Part shown: positions 1 to 6,050 of the stretch, in pieces | How the letters are laid out: each line of letters opens with the position of its first letter | Position numbering within the stretch: the first letter of the stretch is position 1 | Assembly (NCBI GenBank): GCA_020432595.1 | Contig: JAGQGA010000282.1 | Coordinates: 1-7,001 of the forward strand | Reading direction: 5' to 3' | Origin: Anaerolineales bacterium | Lineage (GTDB): Bacteria; Chloroflexota; Anaerolineae; Promineifilales; Promineifilaceae | Length of the DNA: 7,001 bases | The notes under the pieces: generated by a model | Databases searched by the model: none | What the model was told of the DNA's origin: nothing | The model's input: only the letters and a program-made list of their open reading frames with translations | Translations under genes and position numbers: made by a program

Positions 1-1
1 G

Positions 2-1552
2 GCCGTGGCCGTGCGGGGCAACCAAATTGTGTTTGTGGGCAACAATGCCGAAGCACTGGCCTGGCGTAGCGAAGGTGCGCGGCTGGTGGATGGGCAGGGG
101 CGGACGCTGCTGCCCGGCTTTATTGACAGCCATTACCACCTGCTTTCTGGCTCGTTGGGGTTGGGGAATGTGGATTTGCGTGGGCTGCGGACGTTGGCCG
201 AGGTACAAACGGCCGTTTCCACCTACAACACCGCCAACCCCACCCTTACCTGGCTCGTGGGACAGGGACTGCGCTATGACGTGCCCGGTGACGAACCGCT
301 GAATCGGTATCATTTGGACGCAATTGAGGGAGAACGGCCGTTTCTCATCACCGCCTACGACCTCCACACCATTTGGGCCAACACTGTTGCCCTGGAAAAA
401 GCGGGGCTGCTGCACGGCAAACCCAACCTCAGCGGCAGCGCCGCCGTCGTTATGGGCAGCGACGGGCTGGCAACGGGCGAACTGCGCGAGCCGCCTGCCT
501 ATGACAACCTGTTGGCGCTGATTCCTGAACCCGACGCGGCGCAAACGCGGGAACTGCTGAAAAAAGGACTAGCACAAACGGCCGCTTTTGGCATCACCAG
601 CATCCACAACATGGACGGCAACGCCGCCCAAGCCCAGCTTTATGCCGACCTTGAAGCCACGGGCGAGCTGCCGCTGCGCGTCTACATCCCCTATAGCGTT
701 GAACCCGAAACCCCGTTTGCCGCCCTCGCCAGCGAAGCCGTGGCTCTGCGCGACCAGTTTCAAAGCGGGATGGTGCGTGGCGGCTGCGTCAAATTTTTTA
801 TGGACGGGGTGTTTGAATCGTATTCGGCGGTGGTGGTCGCCGATTACCCCGACCAGCCGGGCAACTTTGGCGAGCCGATTTTTGACGCGGAGCATTTTGC
901 GGCAATGGCGACAGAGGCGGATCGGCTGGGGCTGCAAATTTTTGTCCATGCCTGCGGTGATGGGGCGGTGCGGCAGGTGTTGGATGGATATGAGACGGCG
1001 CAGAAAATAAACGGCCGTCGTGACAGCCGCCACCGCGTTGAACACATCGAACTCCTCCACCCCGACGACCTGCCCCGCTTTGCCCAGCTTGGGGTGATCG
1101 CCTCGATGCAGCCCCTCCATGCCCCGCAACCGGAGATTTCGCCCGACGTGTGGCCGAGCCGGATACGGCCGGCCGACTGGGAACGCGCCTTTGCCTGGCG
1201 CACCATCAGCGACGGCGGGGCGCTAATAGCCTTTGGCAGCGATTGGCCGGTGGTGACGCAAAACCCGTTTTTGGGGCTGGCTGCCGCCGTGGCGCGGCAG
1301 CCGTGGGCGGCGGGTGGCCACGACCACACCATCACCCTGGCCGAAACCATCGCCGCCTACACCAAAAACGCCGCCTACGCCGAGTTTCAGGAGGAAAAAA
1401 AGGGGCAAATCAAGGTAGGGATGTGGGCTGACCTGGTGCTGCTTTCCGACGACATCTTCGCCCTCCCGCCGCAGGCATTGGCAGAGGTATCGGCGGTGCT
1501 GACGGTGTGCGATGGGCGGGTTGTGTATGAGCGATTGGAGATTGGTGAGTAG
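2..1552 (+). CDS. Amidohydrolase family 3 (YtcJ/NfdA-like), 5' end cut by window
   Basis: This is a metal-dependent hydrolase of the amidohydrolase superfamily. Relatives cleave C-N bonds in amides, formamides or related substrates in the cytoplasm; the substrate here cannot be told. Numbering from the GTG at 5, the visible marks are the N-terminal HxH metal motif in GFIDSHYHL (H43, H45), a conserved lysine in VKFFMDGVF (K263), VHACGDGAV (H315), HRVEHIE (H347) and GSDWPV (D413). The C-terminal strand KVGMWADLVLL is the usual small beta-sandwich return. The reading frame is open to the left edge, and family members normally have some 20-30 more residues before AVRGNQIVFVG, so the GTG at 5 is probably internal. 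The gene ends with TAG, 83 nt before the amine oxidase on the same strand, so cotranscription is possible. The family call is firm; a specific activity is not. Confidence 0.9.
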   Translation, partial: AVAVRGNQIVFVGNNAEALAWRSEGARLVDGQGRTLLPGFIDSHYHLLSGSLGLGNVDLRGLRTLAEVQTAVSTYNTANPTLTWLVGQGLRYDVPGDEPLNRYHLDAIEGERPFLITAYDLHTIWANTVALEKAGLLHGKPNLSGSAAVVMGSDGLATGELREPPAYDNLLALIPEPDAAQTRELLKKGLAQTAAFGITSIHNMDGNAAQAQLYADLEATGELPLRVYIPYSVEPETPFAALASEAVALRDQFQSGMVRGGCVKFFMDGVFESYSAVVVADYPDQPGNFGEPIFDAEHFAAMATEADRLGLQIFVHACGDGAVRQVLDGYETAQKINGRRDSRHRVEHIELLHPDDLPRFAQLGVIASMQPLHAPQPEISPDVWPSRIRPADWERAFAWRTISDGGALIAFGSDWPVVTQNPFLGLAAAVARQPWAAGGHDHTITLAETIAAYTKNAAYAEFQEEKKGQIKVGMWADLVLLSDDIFALPPQALAEVSAVLTVCDGRVVYERLEIGE

Positions 1553-1567
1553 ATTTTAGGAGATTTG

Positions 1568-1634
1568 AACCGCAGAGGACGCAGAGATCGCAGAGAAAAA
1601 GACAACCTTTGCGTTCTTTGCGCCCTCTGCGGTG
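1568..1634. repeat. Imperfect inverted repeat made of 9-nt CGCAGAGNN units
   Basis: The left arm (1568-1595) and right arm (1607-1634) pair over 28 nt with 5 mismatches, three of them G-U compatible, around an 11-nt loop. Each arm is itself a tandem of three 9-nt units. The left arm reads cgcagagga, cgcagagat, cgcagagaa from 1571. The right arm read in reverse complement gives cgcagaggg, cgcaaagaa, cgcaaaggt. It fills most of the gap between the amidohydrolase and the amine oxidase and stops one base before the ATG at 1636. There is no T-run after it, so it is not a typical intrinsic terminator. From memory, similar CGCAGAG/CACAGAG hairpins are scattered through intergenic regions of many unrelated bacteria; that origin is an inference. 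Confidence 0.8.
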
Positions 1635-1635
1635 A

Positions 1636-2943
1636 ATGCTTGATATGAACGAAAAAATAGTTGTGATCGGAGCAGGAATGGCTGGTTTGGCGGCGGCGCG
1701 GACGCTGCATGAGGCGGGGTATGAAGTGCGGGTGCTGGAAGGGCGTGACCGGATTGGGGGACGAACCCATACCGATTATTCGCTGGGAACGGCCGTTGAT
1801 CTGGGCGCGTCGTGGATACACGGGCCGACGGGCAACCCGATGACCCCGCTGGCGCAAAAATTTGGCGTGGGCGGCAGCCACACCGATTTTGATAACGAAA
1901 ACGGCGACAGCCTGCTGGTGTTTGACCACGACGGCACGCCGCTGGACGTGGCCGAATACACCGAGGGCAAGACCCATTTTGTGGCAATGTTTACCCATCT
2001 TACCGCGTCCCAGCTTTTCACCTTACCGCCGGGCGCATCGGTGGCCGAGGTGATGGCCTTGCCTGACCTGACGGAGCTAACGCCACTCCAGCGCAAAGGC
2101 TACGACTTTATCGGCTCGGTGAGTATGCAGCTTTTGGACGCGGCTGACCCAACCGATGTGGATTGGCAGATGGAGCTGGATTATTTGACGCTGCCGGGGG
2201 GGGATTTGATGCTCCACGGAGGCGGCTATGGGCAGATTGTGCGCGGGCTGGCAGAGGGGTTGGCGATTGAAACGGCCGTTTCTGTCCACCACATCGCCCA
2301 TCATGAAAACGGCGTAACGCTTGAAACCAGCAACGGCCGATACCACGCTGACCGCGTAGTGCTGACCGTGCCGCTGGGGGTGCTGCAAGCGGGGGCGATT
2401 ACCTTTGACCCACCGCTGCCGGAGCGAAAATTAACGGCCGTTTCCCGCCTCGGCATGGGGCTGTTTGAAAAGCTGGCTCTGCGCTTCCCCCACCGCTTCT
2501 GGCCGCACCACCCCCACTACTTCCACTTTTTGCCCGCCAATGAGCAAAGTCTGTTTGGCTCATGGATCAACCTGGCGCGTTTTACCGACGAGCCAGTGCT
2601 AGTGGTCCATAACGCCGGTAGCCGCGCCGCCCTCGCCAACCAGCTTGACGACGACGACCTGCTGGCCGCTGCCATGACCGCTCTGCAAACCATGTTTGGC
2701 GCAGACATCCCAGCTCCCACTAGCTATGTCCGCACCCGCTGGGGCGATGACCCGTTTTCGCGGGGTGGCTACAGCTATGGGCGGCTGGGCAGCGTGCGGG
2801 CGGATCGGGAGGTGCTGGCGGAGGCAATAAACGGCCGTCTCTTCTTCGCTGGAGAGGCCACCCACGTCCACTACGTCGCCACCGCCCACGGTGCCTATGA
2901 AACCGGCGTGCGAGCAGCGCGGGAAATTATGGCCAGTCGTTAG
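1636..2943 (+). CDS. FAD-dependent amine oxidase (flavin monoamine/polyamine oxidase family)
   Basis: The 435-residue protein oxidises an amine with FAD, giving an imine/aldehyde and hydrogen peroxide; the substrate is unknown. The N-terminal dinucleotide-binding fold is textbook: VVIGAGMAGLAAA (residues 9-21), the acidic strand end E35 and DRIGGRTHT (38-46), followed by GASWIHGPTGNP (57-68). LGMGLFEKLALRFP holds the lysine (K279) that aligns with the conserved active-site lysine of polyamine oxidases. The C-terminal FAD signature is LFFAGEATH (402-410). Length matches plant/bacterial polyamine oxidases, and the sequence resembles those more than protoporphyrinogen oxidase or phytoene desaturase. 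No signal peptide is seen. The start could instead be the ATG at 1645 (432 aa), which has GGTGA at 1631-1635 nine bases upstream as a partial Shine-Dalgarno. The upstream amidohydrolase might act on the same class of nitrogen compounds, but this is only a guess from position. Confidence 0.92.
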   Translation: MLDMNEKIVVIGAGMAGLAAARTLHEAGYEVRVLEGRDRIGGRTHTDYSLGTAVDLGASWIHGPTGNPMTPLAQKFGVGGSHTDFDNENGDSLLVFDHDGTPLDVAEYTEGKTHFVAMFTHLTASQLFTLPPGASVAEVMALPDLTELTPLQRKGYDFIGSVSMQLLDAADPTDVDWQMELDYLTLPGGDLMLHGGGYGQIVRGLAEGLAIETAVSVHHIAHHENGVTLETSNGRYHADRVVLTVPLGVLQAGAITFDPPLPERKLTAVSRLGMGLFEKLALRFPHRFWPHHPHYFHFLPANEQSLFGSWINLARFTDEPVLVVHNAGSRAALANQLDDDDLLAAAMTALQTMFGADIPAPTSYVRTRWGDDPFSRGGYSYGRLGSVRADREVLAEAINGRLFFAGEATHVHYVATAHGAYETGVRAAREIMASR

Positions 2944-3674
2944 CACATCTCATCAACCTTCTCTAACACGAGCAGGTGCGATAGCCCCAGCACGTCCAGC
3001 GGCGTTCCTTCGGCACCATAAAGCACCGTGCGAACAAGGCGACCTAGGCGCGGCAGCCGCCGCTCAATGTTGTCATAGCCACCGTAGATACGGCTGTGGT
3101 GAATTTCGCGCACGGGCAACGGCCGATAAAGGCGGCGCAGCGCGGCGCGGGTGTAGGTGCGAACATGGGGAGCCAGCTTGTTACGCAGCGGCATGGGCAA
3201 ATAGTTCACCAGCGGGATGTTGCCAAATTTGTACTGCCCGCGCCAATAGATGCCGTGCTGCTCCACCGGATACCAGCGATTGGGGCAAAAGATGAGAACG
3301 CGCCCCCCCGGCCGCAGCACGCGCACCATTTCGGCCATGCAGGCGGCATCATCGGCTACATGCTCAAGCACTTCGTTGCTGAACACAAAATCAAAGCTGT
3401 TGTCGGCAAAAGGAAGCTGCTCACCCACGGCCTGGACGATGCCGGTAGCGGTCGGCACGGCCTGCAAACCACGCTCAAATTCAATTTCGAGGCCAAATCG
3501 CTGGCTGCTGTAGGGGGCAAAAGCGTCGAGATAGGTGCCAAGGCCGCAGCCGTTGTCGAGAATACGGCCGTTTAAATCCACCCACTGCTGAATCATCCCC
3601 AGCCGCCGCTCCTGCCCCGACCGCCACACATAGCTTGGTTCGCCCCGCAGGGCTGCTTTGTCAGAATGTGTCAT
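2940..3674 (-). CDS. Class I SAM-dependent methyltransferase (Methyltransf_11 type)
   Basis: The 244-residue protein has a Rossmann-type methyltransferase core. Motif I is ILDNGCGLGTYL (residues 38-49), with acidic E63 at the end of strand 2 for the SAM ribose. The next motif, QLPFADNSFDFVFSNEVLEHV (86-106), matches the Methyltransf_11 pattern, and RVLRPGGRVLIF (118-129) is the post-II loop and strand. The C-terminal part (about 140-244, with WRGQYKFGNIPL and many Arg/Tyr) is probably the substrate-binding portion and gives no clear substrate. The ATG overlaps the stop of the upstream glycosylase gene as ATGA (3671-3674), and no separate ribosome binding site is evident, so translation is probably coupled. 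The TAA stop overlaps the TAG of the convergent amine oxidase. A role in DNA repair is not implied by the neighbour; small-molecule, lipid or glycan methylation is equally possible. Confidence 0.88.
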   Translation of the reverse strand: MTHSDKAALRGEPSYVWRSGQERRLGMIQQWVDLNGRILDNGCGLGTYLDAFAPYSSQRFGLEIEFERGLQAVPTATGIVQAVGEQLPFADNSFDFVFSNEVLEHVADDAACMAEMVRVLRPGGRVLIFCPNRWYPVEQHGIYWRGQYKFGNIPLVNYLPMPLRNKLAPHVRTYTRAALRRLYRPLPVREIHHSRIYGGYDNIERRLPRLGRLVRTVLYGAEGTPLDVLGLSHLLVLEKVDEMC

Positions 3675-4294
3675 TGGATCAATTCGTCATATTTACGCCG
3701 CACTTCCTGAATATCACGCCAGGTCAGCGACTTGGGGCTGCCCGGCTGGCGCGAGGGATTACGCAGCAGATAGGCAGGGTGGAAAATGGGCATAGCCCAC
3801 TTATCCTGCCATTCAAACCATTGTCCGCGCAGCTTGGTAATACCCACCTTGCCCAATAGCGACTGTGTGGCAACATTGCCCGTTAGTACCATAATCACGG
3901 GGTCAACCAGCCGAATAATCTCCAGCAAAAACGGCTTGTAAAATTCAATTTCATCATCGGTAGGCTTGCGCAATGGCTTGCCATTGTCGCCCGGCGGCAG
4001 GCGAAAGACGGAATTTGTAATAAACACATCCTTTTCCGGGTCAAGGTTGACCGCCGCCAGAATTTGATCGAGCAGTTGCCCAGACCGCCCTACAAACGGC
4101 TTACCCTGCCTATCCTCTTCCGTTCCCGGAGCCTCACCTACGATCATCAGCTTGGCCTGGGGGTTGCCTCGGCAAATGACCATGTTGGTTCCTTTGGGAA
4201 ACAGCGGATCATCTTCCATTTTCATCATCTCGGCAATCAGTGCCTCAAGTGTGGGGTATTGTTTCGGCCGTTCGCTAAATAAATCAAACTGCAT
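3671..4294 (-). CDS. Uracil-DNA glycosylase, family 4-like, lacking the Fe-S cysteines
   Basis: The 207-residue protein belongs to the uracil-DNA glycosylase superfamily, which removes uracil from DNA to start base-excision repair. Visible motifs are [20 protein letters not shown] (51-70; motif 1 with the catalytic loop of families 4/5), [12 protein letters not shown] (91-102), [13 protein letters not shown] (136-148) and the leucine-loop motif [10 protein letters not shown] (171-180) with H172. Family 4 enzymes normally carry four cysteines binding a 4Fe-4S cluster: a CxxC near the N-terminus, one in the N-x-x-x-C-R-P-P stretch and one about 16 residues later. Here the only cysteine is C41; the CRPP position reads FRLPP and the next is EFYKPFL. 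The ATG at 4294 is chosen because GGGAGG lies 10 nt upstream and homology begins with this start; a GTG at 4339 would add 15 residues with no family resemblance. It is the first gene of a pair with the methyltransferase. Confidence 0.88.
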   Translation of the reverse strand: MQFDLFSERPKQYPTLEALIAEMMKMEDDPLFPKGTNMVICRGNPQAKLMIVGEAPGTEEDRQGKPFVGRSGQLLDQILAAVNLDPEKDVFITNSVFRLPPGDNGKPLRKPTDDEIEFYKPFLLEIIRLVDPVIMVLTGNVATQSLLGKVGITKLRGQWFEWQDKWAMPIFHPAYLLRNPSRQPGSPKSLTWRDIQEVRRKYDELIQ

Positions 4295-4304
4295 GGTCTT
4301 TACG

Positions 4305-4310
4305 CCTCCC
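4305..4310 (-). promoter_or_regulatory. Shine-Dalgarno site of the uracil-DNA glycosylase gene
   Basis: On the minus strand the sequence reads GGGAGG followed by ten bases (cgtaaagacc) and ATG. This decides the ATG at 4294 over the longer GTG start at 4339. Confidence 0.6.
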
Positions 4311-4348
4311 AAGCATACAACAATATCATTTTCCTCCACCGCAGACCG

Positions 4349-4354
4349 ATTATA
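4349..4354 (-). promoter_or_regulatory. Candidate -10 box for the glycosylase-methyltransferase operon
   Basis: The minus strand has an exact TATAAT 55 nt upstream of the ATG at 4294. The hexamer 17 nt further upstream (TACAAA) is a poor -35 match, about 3 of 6. The position suits a leader of about 50 nt, but the support is one box in AT-rich DNA. Confidence 0.3.
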
Positions 4355-4393
4355 GCCAAAACTGCCCTAAATTTGTAGGAATCCAATGGGCGG

Positions 4394-4423
4394 TTGTTAA
4401 ACAAGCCCCATGCTGTGTATAAT
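4394..4423 (+). promoter_or_regulatory. Candidate sigma70-type promoter of the ATPase gene
   Basis: TTGTTA (4394-4399, 4 of 6 to TTGACA) and an exact TATAAT (4418-4423) are separated by 18 nt on the plus strand. Transcription would begin near 4430 and give a leader of about 20 nt before the ATG at 4450. The -10 box lies at the exact centre of the palindrome 4403-4439, so a protein bound there would block the promoter. The boxes are seen; promoter activity is inferred. Confidence 0.45.
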
Positions 4424-4439
4424 ACACAGCATGGGGCTT
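4403..4439. repeat. Perfect 37-nt palindrome (18-nt arms, 1-nt centre), probable operator
   Basis: The left arm aagccccatgctgtgtat (4403-4420) is the exact reverse complement of 4422-4439 around the single base A4421. It sits 10 nt before the ATG of the ATPase gene, with TATAAT at its centre. Neither strand has a T-run after the stem, so it is not a standard intrinsic terminator, and the inferred transcript would start inside it. A binding site for a dimeric or tetrameric regulator is the simplest reading. A small mobile palindromic element or a cruciform-forming site is the alternative. No other copy occurs in this window. Confidence 0.9.
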
Positions 4440-4449
4440 AAATGAAGAT

Positions 4450-5880
4450 ATGCAGAACTTTGTAGATCGAGAACAGGAATTGGCATTTCTAAATGGGTTA
4501 TTGGAGCAACCTGCGACCCACAAAGCGCAGTTTGTGTTGCTGTATGGGCGGCGGCGGGTGGGCAAGACGCGCTTGCTGCGCCATTGGCTTGAGCAAACGG
4601 ATGCGGTCGCTACTTATTGGGTGGCGGAAAAAGAGAACGCGGCTCTGCAGCGGCGAAAGTTTGTGGCTGAGTTTGAAAAACGGCCGTTGCGTCAGGCACC
4701 TTTGTTAGATAGCTGGTCGGAAGTGTGGGATTTGGTGGCCCAACAAATAGGCGAAAAACACCACATTATTGTGCTGGATGAACTGCCATATGCCGCTGAA
4801 GCTGACAGTGCGTTGTTGTCGAGTTTACAACATGCTTGGGATCGCTATTTTCAAAACAGCAATGTGGTGTTGATTTTATGTGGGTCGCAAATGCGGATTA
4901 TGGAGGCACTGCAATATCATCAATCCCCTCTCTTTGGCCGGTTTACCGCCCAATGGCATCTCGATCCATTGCCGTTTTACAGCTTGGCGCAATTTTTCCC
5001 CACCTGGTCGGTTGAGGAACGTATTGCTTTGTATGCCATTGTCGGCGGCATTCCTGCCTATCTCAATTGGCTTTATCCCAATAAGAACCTGGTTGCCAAT
5101 ATTCGTGACGCTATTCTGGCCCCCGGAAGCCTGTTTATCGCCGAGCCGACTTTTTTACTGTACGATGAAGTGAATGAGCCACAATCTTATTTGGCTATTT
5201 TGAAAGCGATTGGGATGGGCAACCATACGCTGGATGCCATTAGCAATTACGCCTTGATCGGCAAGACGCATCTTTCGACCTATCTGTCGCGCCTGCAAGA
5301 GCTGCGTCTGGTTGAGCGACGCATTCCAGCGACGGTTCCACCCGCAAAACGGCGTAGTTCTCGGCTGGGACGATACCACTTTAGCGATCCGTATTTTCAA
5401 TTTTATTTCCGTTTTCTGGCTCCATTCAGCGATATTTTACCCGATGACATTGAGCCGGTTTTGGAGAAGGTGCGCCTAGAACTGCGGGCTTTTGTGGGGC
5501 AAACGGCATTTGAGGAATTGTGTCGGCAATGGGTGCGGGAGCAGCGAAAGGCGGGGGTACTGGGTTTTCGGCCGTTGGTCATTGGCAGCCATTGGAGCCG
5601 CAAGGTGCAAGTGGATGTTGTGGGAGTAGATTGGGAGAATAAGCAAATTTTGCTGGGCGAGTGCAAATGGGGCGATGAGCCAATTGGCCGCACGGTTTTG
5701 CGGGAGCTGACAGAACAAAAAACGCCTAAAGTGCTGACCGACTTACCCCACGCCCCTCATGATTGGACGGTATACCACGCTTTTTTTGCGCGAGCCGGAT
5801 TTTCCCCTGCTGCCCAAACCTATGCCGCCGAGAAAAACATGATTTTGATTGATCTTGAAACGCTTGAGGCAAGGCCATGA
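4450..5880 (+). CDS. Archaeal-type AAA ATPase with C-terminal DUF234 nuclease-like domain
   Basis: The 476-residue protein matches the ATPase_2 plus DUF234 architecture. FVDREQELAFL (4-14) opens the ATPase domain. Walker A is GRRRVGKT (33-40), Walker B is HHIIVLDELPYAAE (104-117; D110, E111), and LILCGSQMRIME (141-152) is the sensor-like strand. A winged-helix segment follows (about 245-295). The C-terminal part has YHFSDPYFQFYFRF (309-322) and FEELCRQWV (354-362). It then shows D389 followed by E404-x-K406 in LLGECKWG, the spacing expected of a PD-(D/E)XK endonuclease fold. The biological role of the family is poorly known; some members look like conflict or mobile-element NTPases. The ATG at 4450 is the only usual start after an in-frame TAA at 4420-4422. 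GC content is lower than in the genes to the left. The stop overlaps the ATG of a tiny downstream ORF. Confidence 0.9.
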   Translation: MQNFVDREQELAFLNGLLEQPATHKAQFVLLYGRRRVGKTRLLRHWLEQTDAVATYWVAEKENAALQRRKFVAEFEKRPLRQAPLLDSWSEVWDLVAQQIGEKHHIIVLDELPYAAEADSALLSSLQHAWDRYFQNSNVVLILCGSQMRIMEALQYHQSPLFGRFTAQWHLDPLPFYSLAQFFPTWSVEERIALYAIVGGIPAYLNWLYPNKNLVANIRDAILAPGSLFIAEPTFLLYDEVNEPQSYLAILKAIGMGNHTLDAISNYALIGKTHLSTYLSRLQELRLVERRIPATVPPAKRRSSRLGRYHFSDPYFQFYFRFLAPFSDILPDDIEPVLEKVRLELRAFVGQTAFEELCRQWVREQRKAGVLGFRPLVIGSHWSRKVQVDVVGVDWENKQILLGECKWGDEPIGRTVLRELTEQKTPKVLTDLPHAPHDWTVYHAFFARAGFSPAAQTYAAEKNMILIDLETLEARP

Positions 5881-5965
5881 GCAGCAATAAACAATTATCT
5901 AAGCTATCTGAGAAAGAATTAAAGGCAAACTAGAGAAACGCCCGAAAACGACCCTAAAATTTTAG
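5877..5965 (+). pseudogene. Possible frameshifted remnant of a small coupled ORF
   Basis: An ATG at 5877 overlaps the ATPase stop as ATGA and reads MSSNKQLSKLSEKELKAN before TAG at 5931-5933. In the +1 frame the same stretch continues with KLEKRPKTTLKF to TAG at 5963-5965. One extra A in the run at 5927-5929 would join the two into about 29 codons with uniform Lys/Glu-rich, helix-prone character. It could be the start of a lost partner gene of the ATPase, a tiny intact 18-residue peptide, or chance. No homology is recognised. Confidence 0.2.
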
Positions 5966-6050
5966 CGTGAAACAATATAGTATGGTTTAATTTATTTGGG
6001 TTCTTGTTGGTTCAATAATAATAGAGCATGTTTTGTAACGCAAAGTTAAA
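5934..6050. other. AT-rich intergenic spacer
   Basis: The spacer is very AT-rich (20 G/C in 5941-6000 by count) and marks the sharpest compositional change in the window. TAATAA-like stretches around 6014-6023 could serve as a -10 for the next gene, but no convincing -35 is seen at the right distance. Only a weak purine stretch (aaag) precedes the ATG at 6051. No terminator hairpin with a T-run is visible for the ATPase gene. Confidence 0.5.

Larger units (their letters stand above)
207..4687. repeat. Dispersed palindrome ACGGCCGT (core of AAACGGCCGTTT), nine copies
   Basis: Exact ACGGCCGT begins at 209, 334, 1011, 1789, 2272, 2434, 2831, 3564 and 4680. The best extended copies are aaacggccgttt (207-218) and gaaacggccgtttc (2269-2282, a 14-nt perfect palindrome). 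Near copies keeping the CGGCCG core lie at 579, 2334, 3120, 4265 and 5569; further CGGCCG occurs at 1166, 1170, 3309 and 6941. All nine are inside genes and fall in all three codon phases: Thr-Ala-Val at 209, 1789, 2272 and 2434; Arg-Pro at 334 and 4680; Asn-Gly-Arg at 1011, 2831 and 3564. The entry spans first to last copy; intervening DNA is not repeat. Confidence 0.85.

Noticed and set aside
569..1129. Long minus-strand open frames opposite the amidohydrolase and similar frames opposite other genes
   Set aside because: They mirror high-GC codon bias of the real genes and contain no recognisable domain.
1571..1633. The 9-nt units as a CRISPR-like array
   Set aside because: Units are contiguous with no spacers and form a single hairpin.
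3096..3575. A 159-codon plus-strand frame opposite the methyltransferase
   Set aside because: The minus strand has clear methyltransferase motifs over the same bases; the plus frame has none.
4300..4329. A 9-codon minus-strand ORF (MILLYAWEA) behind GGAGG, as a leader peptide for the glycosylase
   Set aside because: The spacing from GGAGG to its ATG is only three bases, and there is no attenuator-like structure or codon run.
4295..4339. GTG-started extension of the glycosylase to 222 residues
   Set aside because: The extra 15 residues resemble nothing in the family, and the ATG at 4294 has its own GGGAGG.
4403..4439. The palindrome as an intrinsic terminator
   Set aside because: No T-run follows the stem on either strand, and both flanking genes are divergent from this region, so neither needs a terminator here.
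4442..4465. Seven-codon ORF from the ATG at 4442 overlapping the ATPase start
   Set aside because: It is very short, out of frame, with no ribosome site, and most likely chance.
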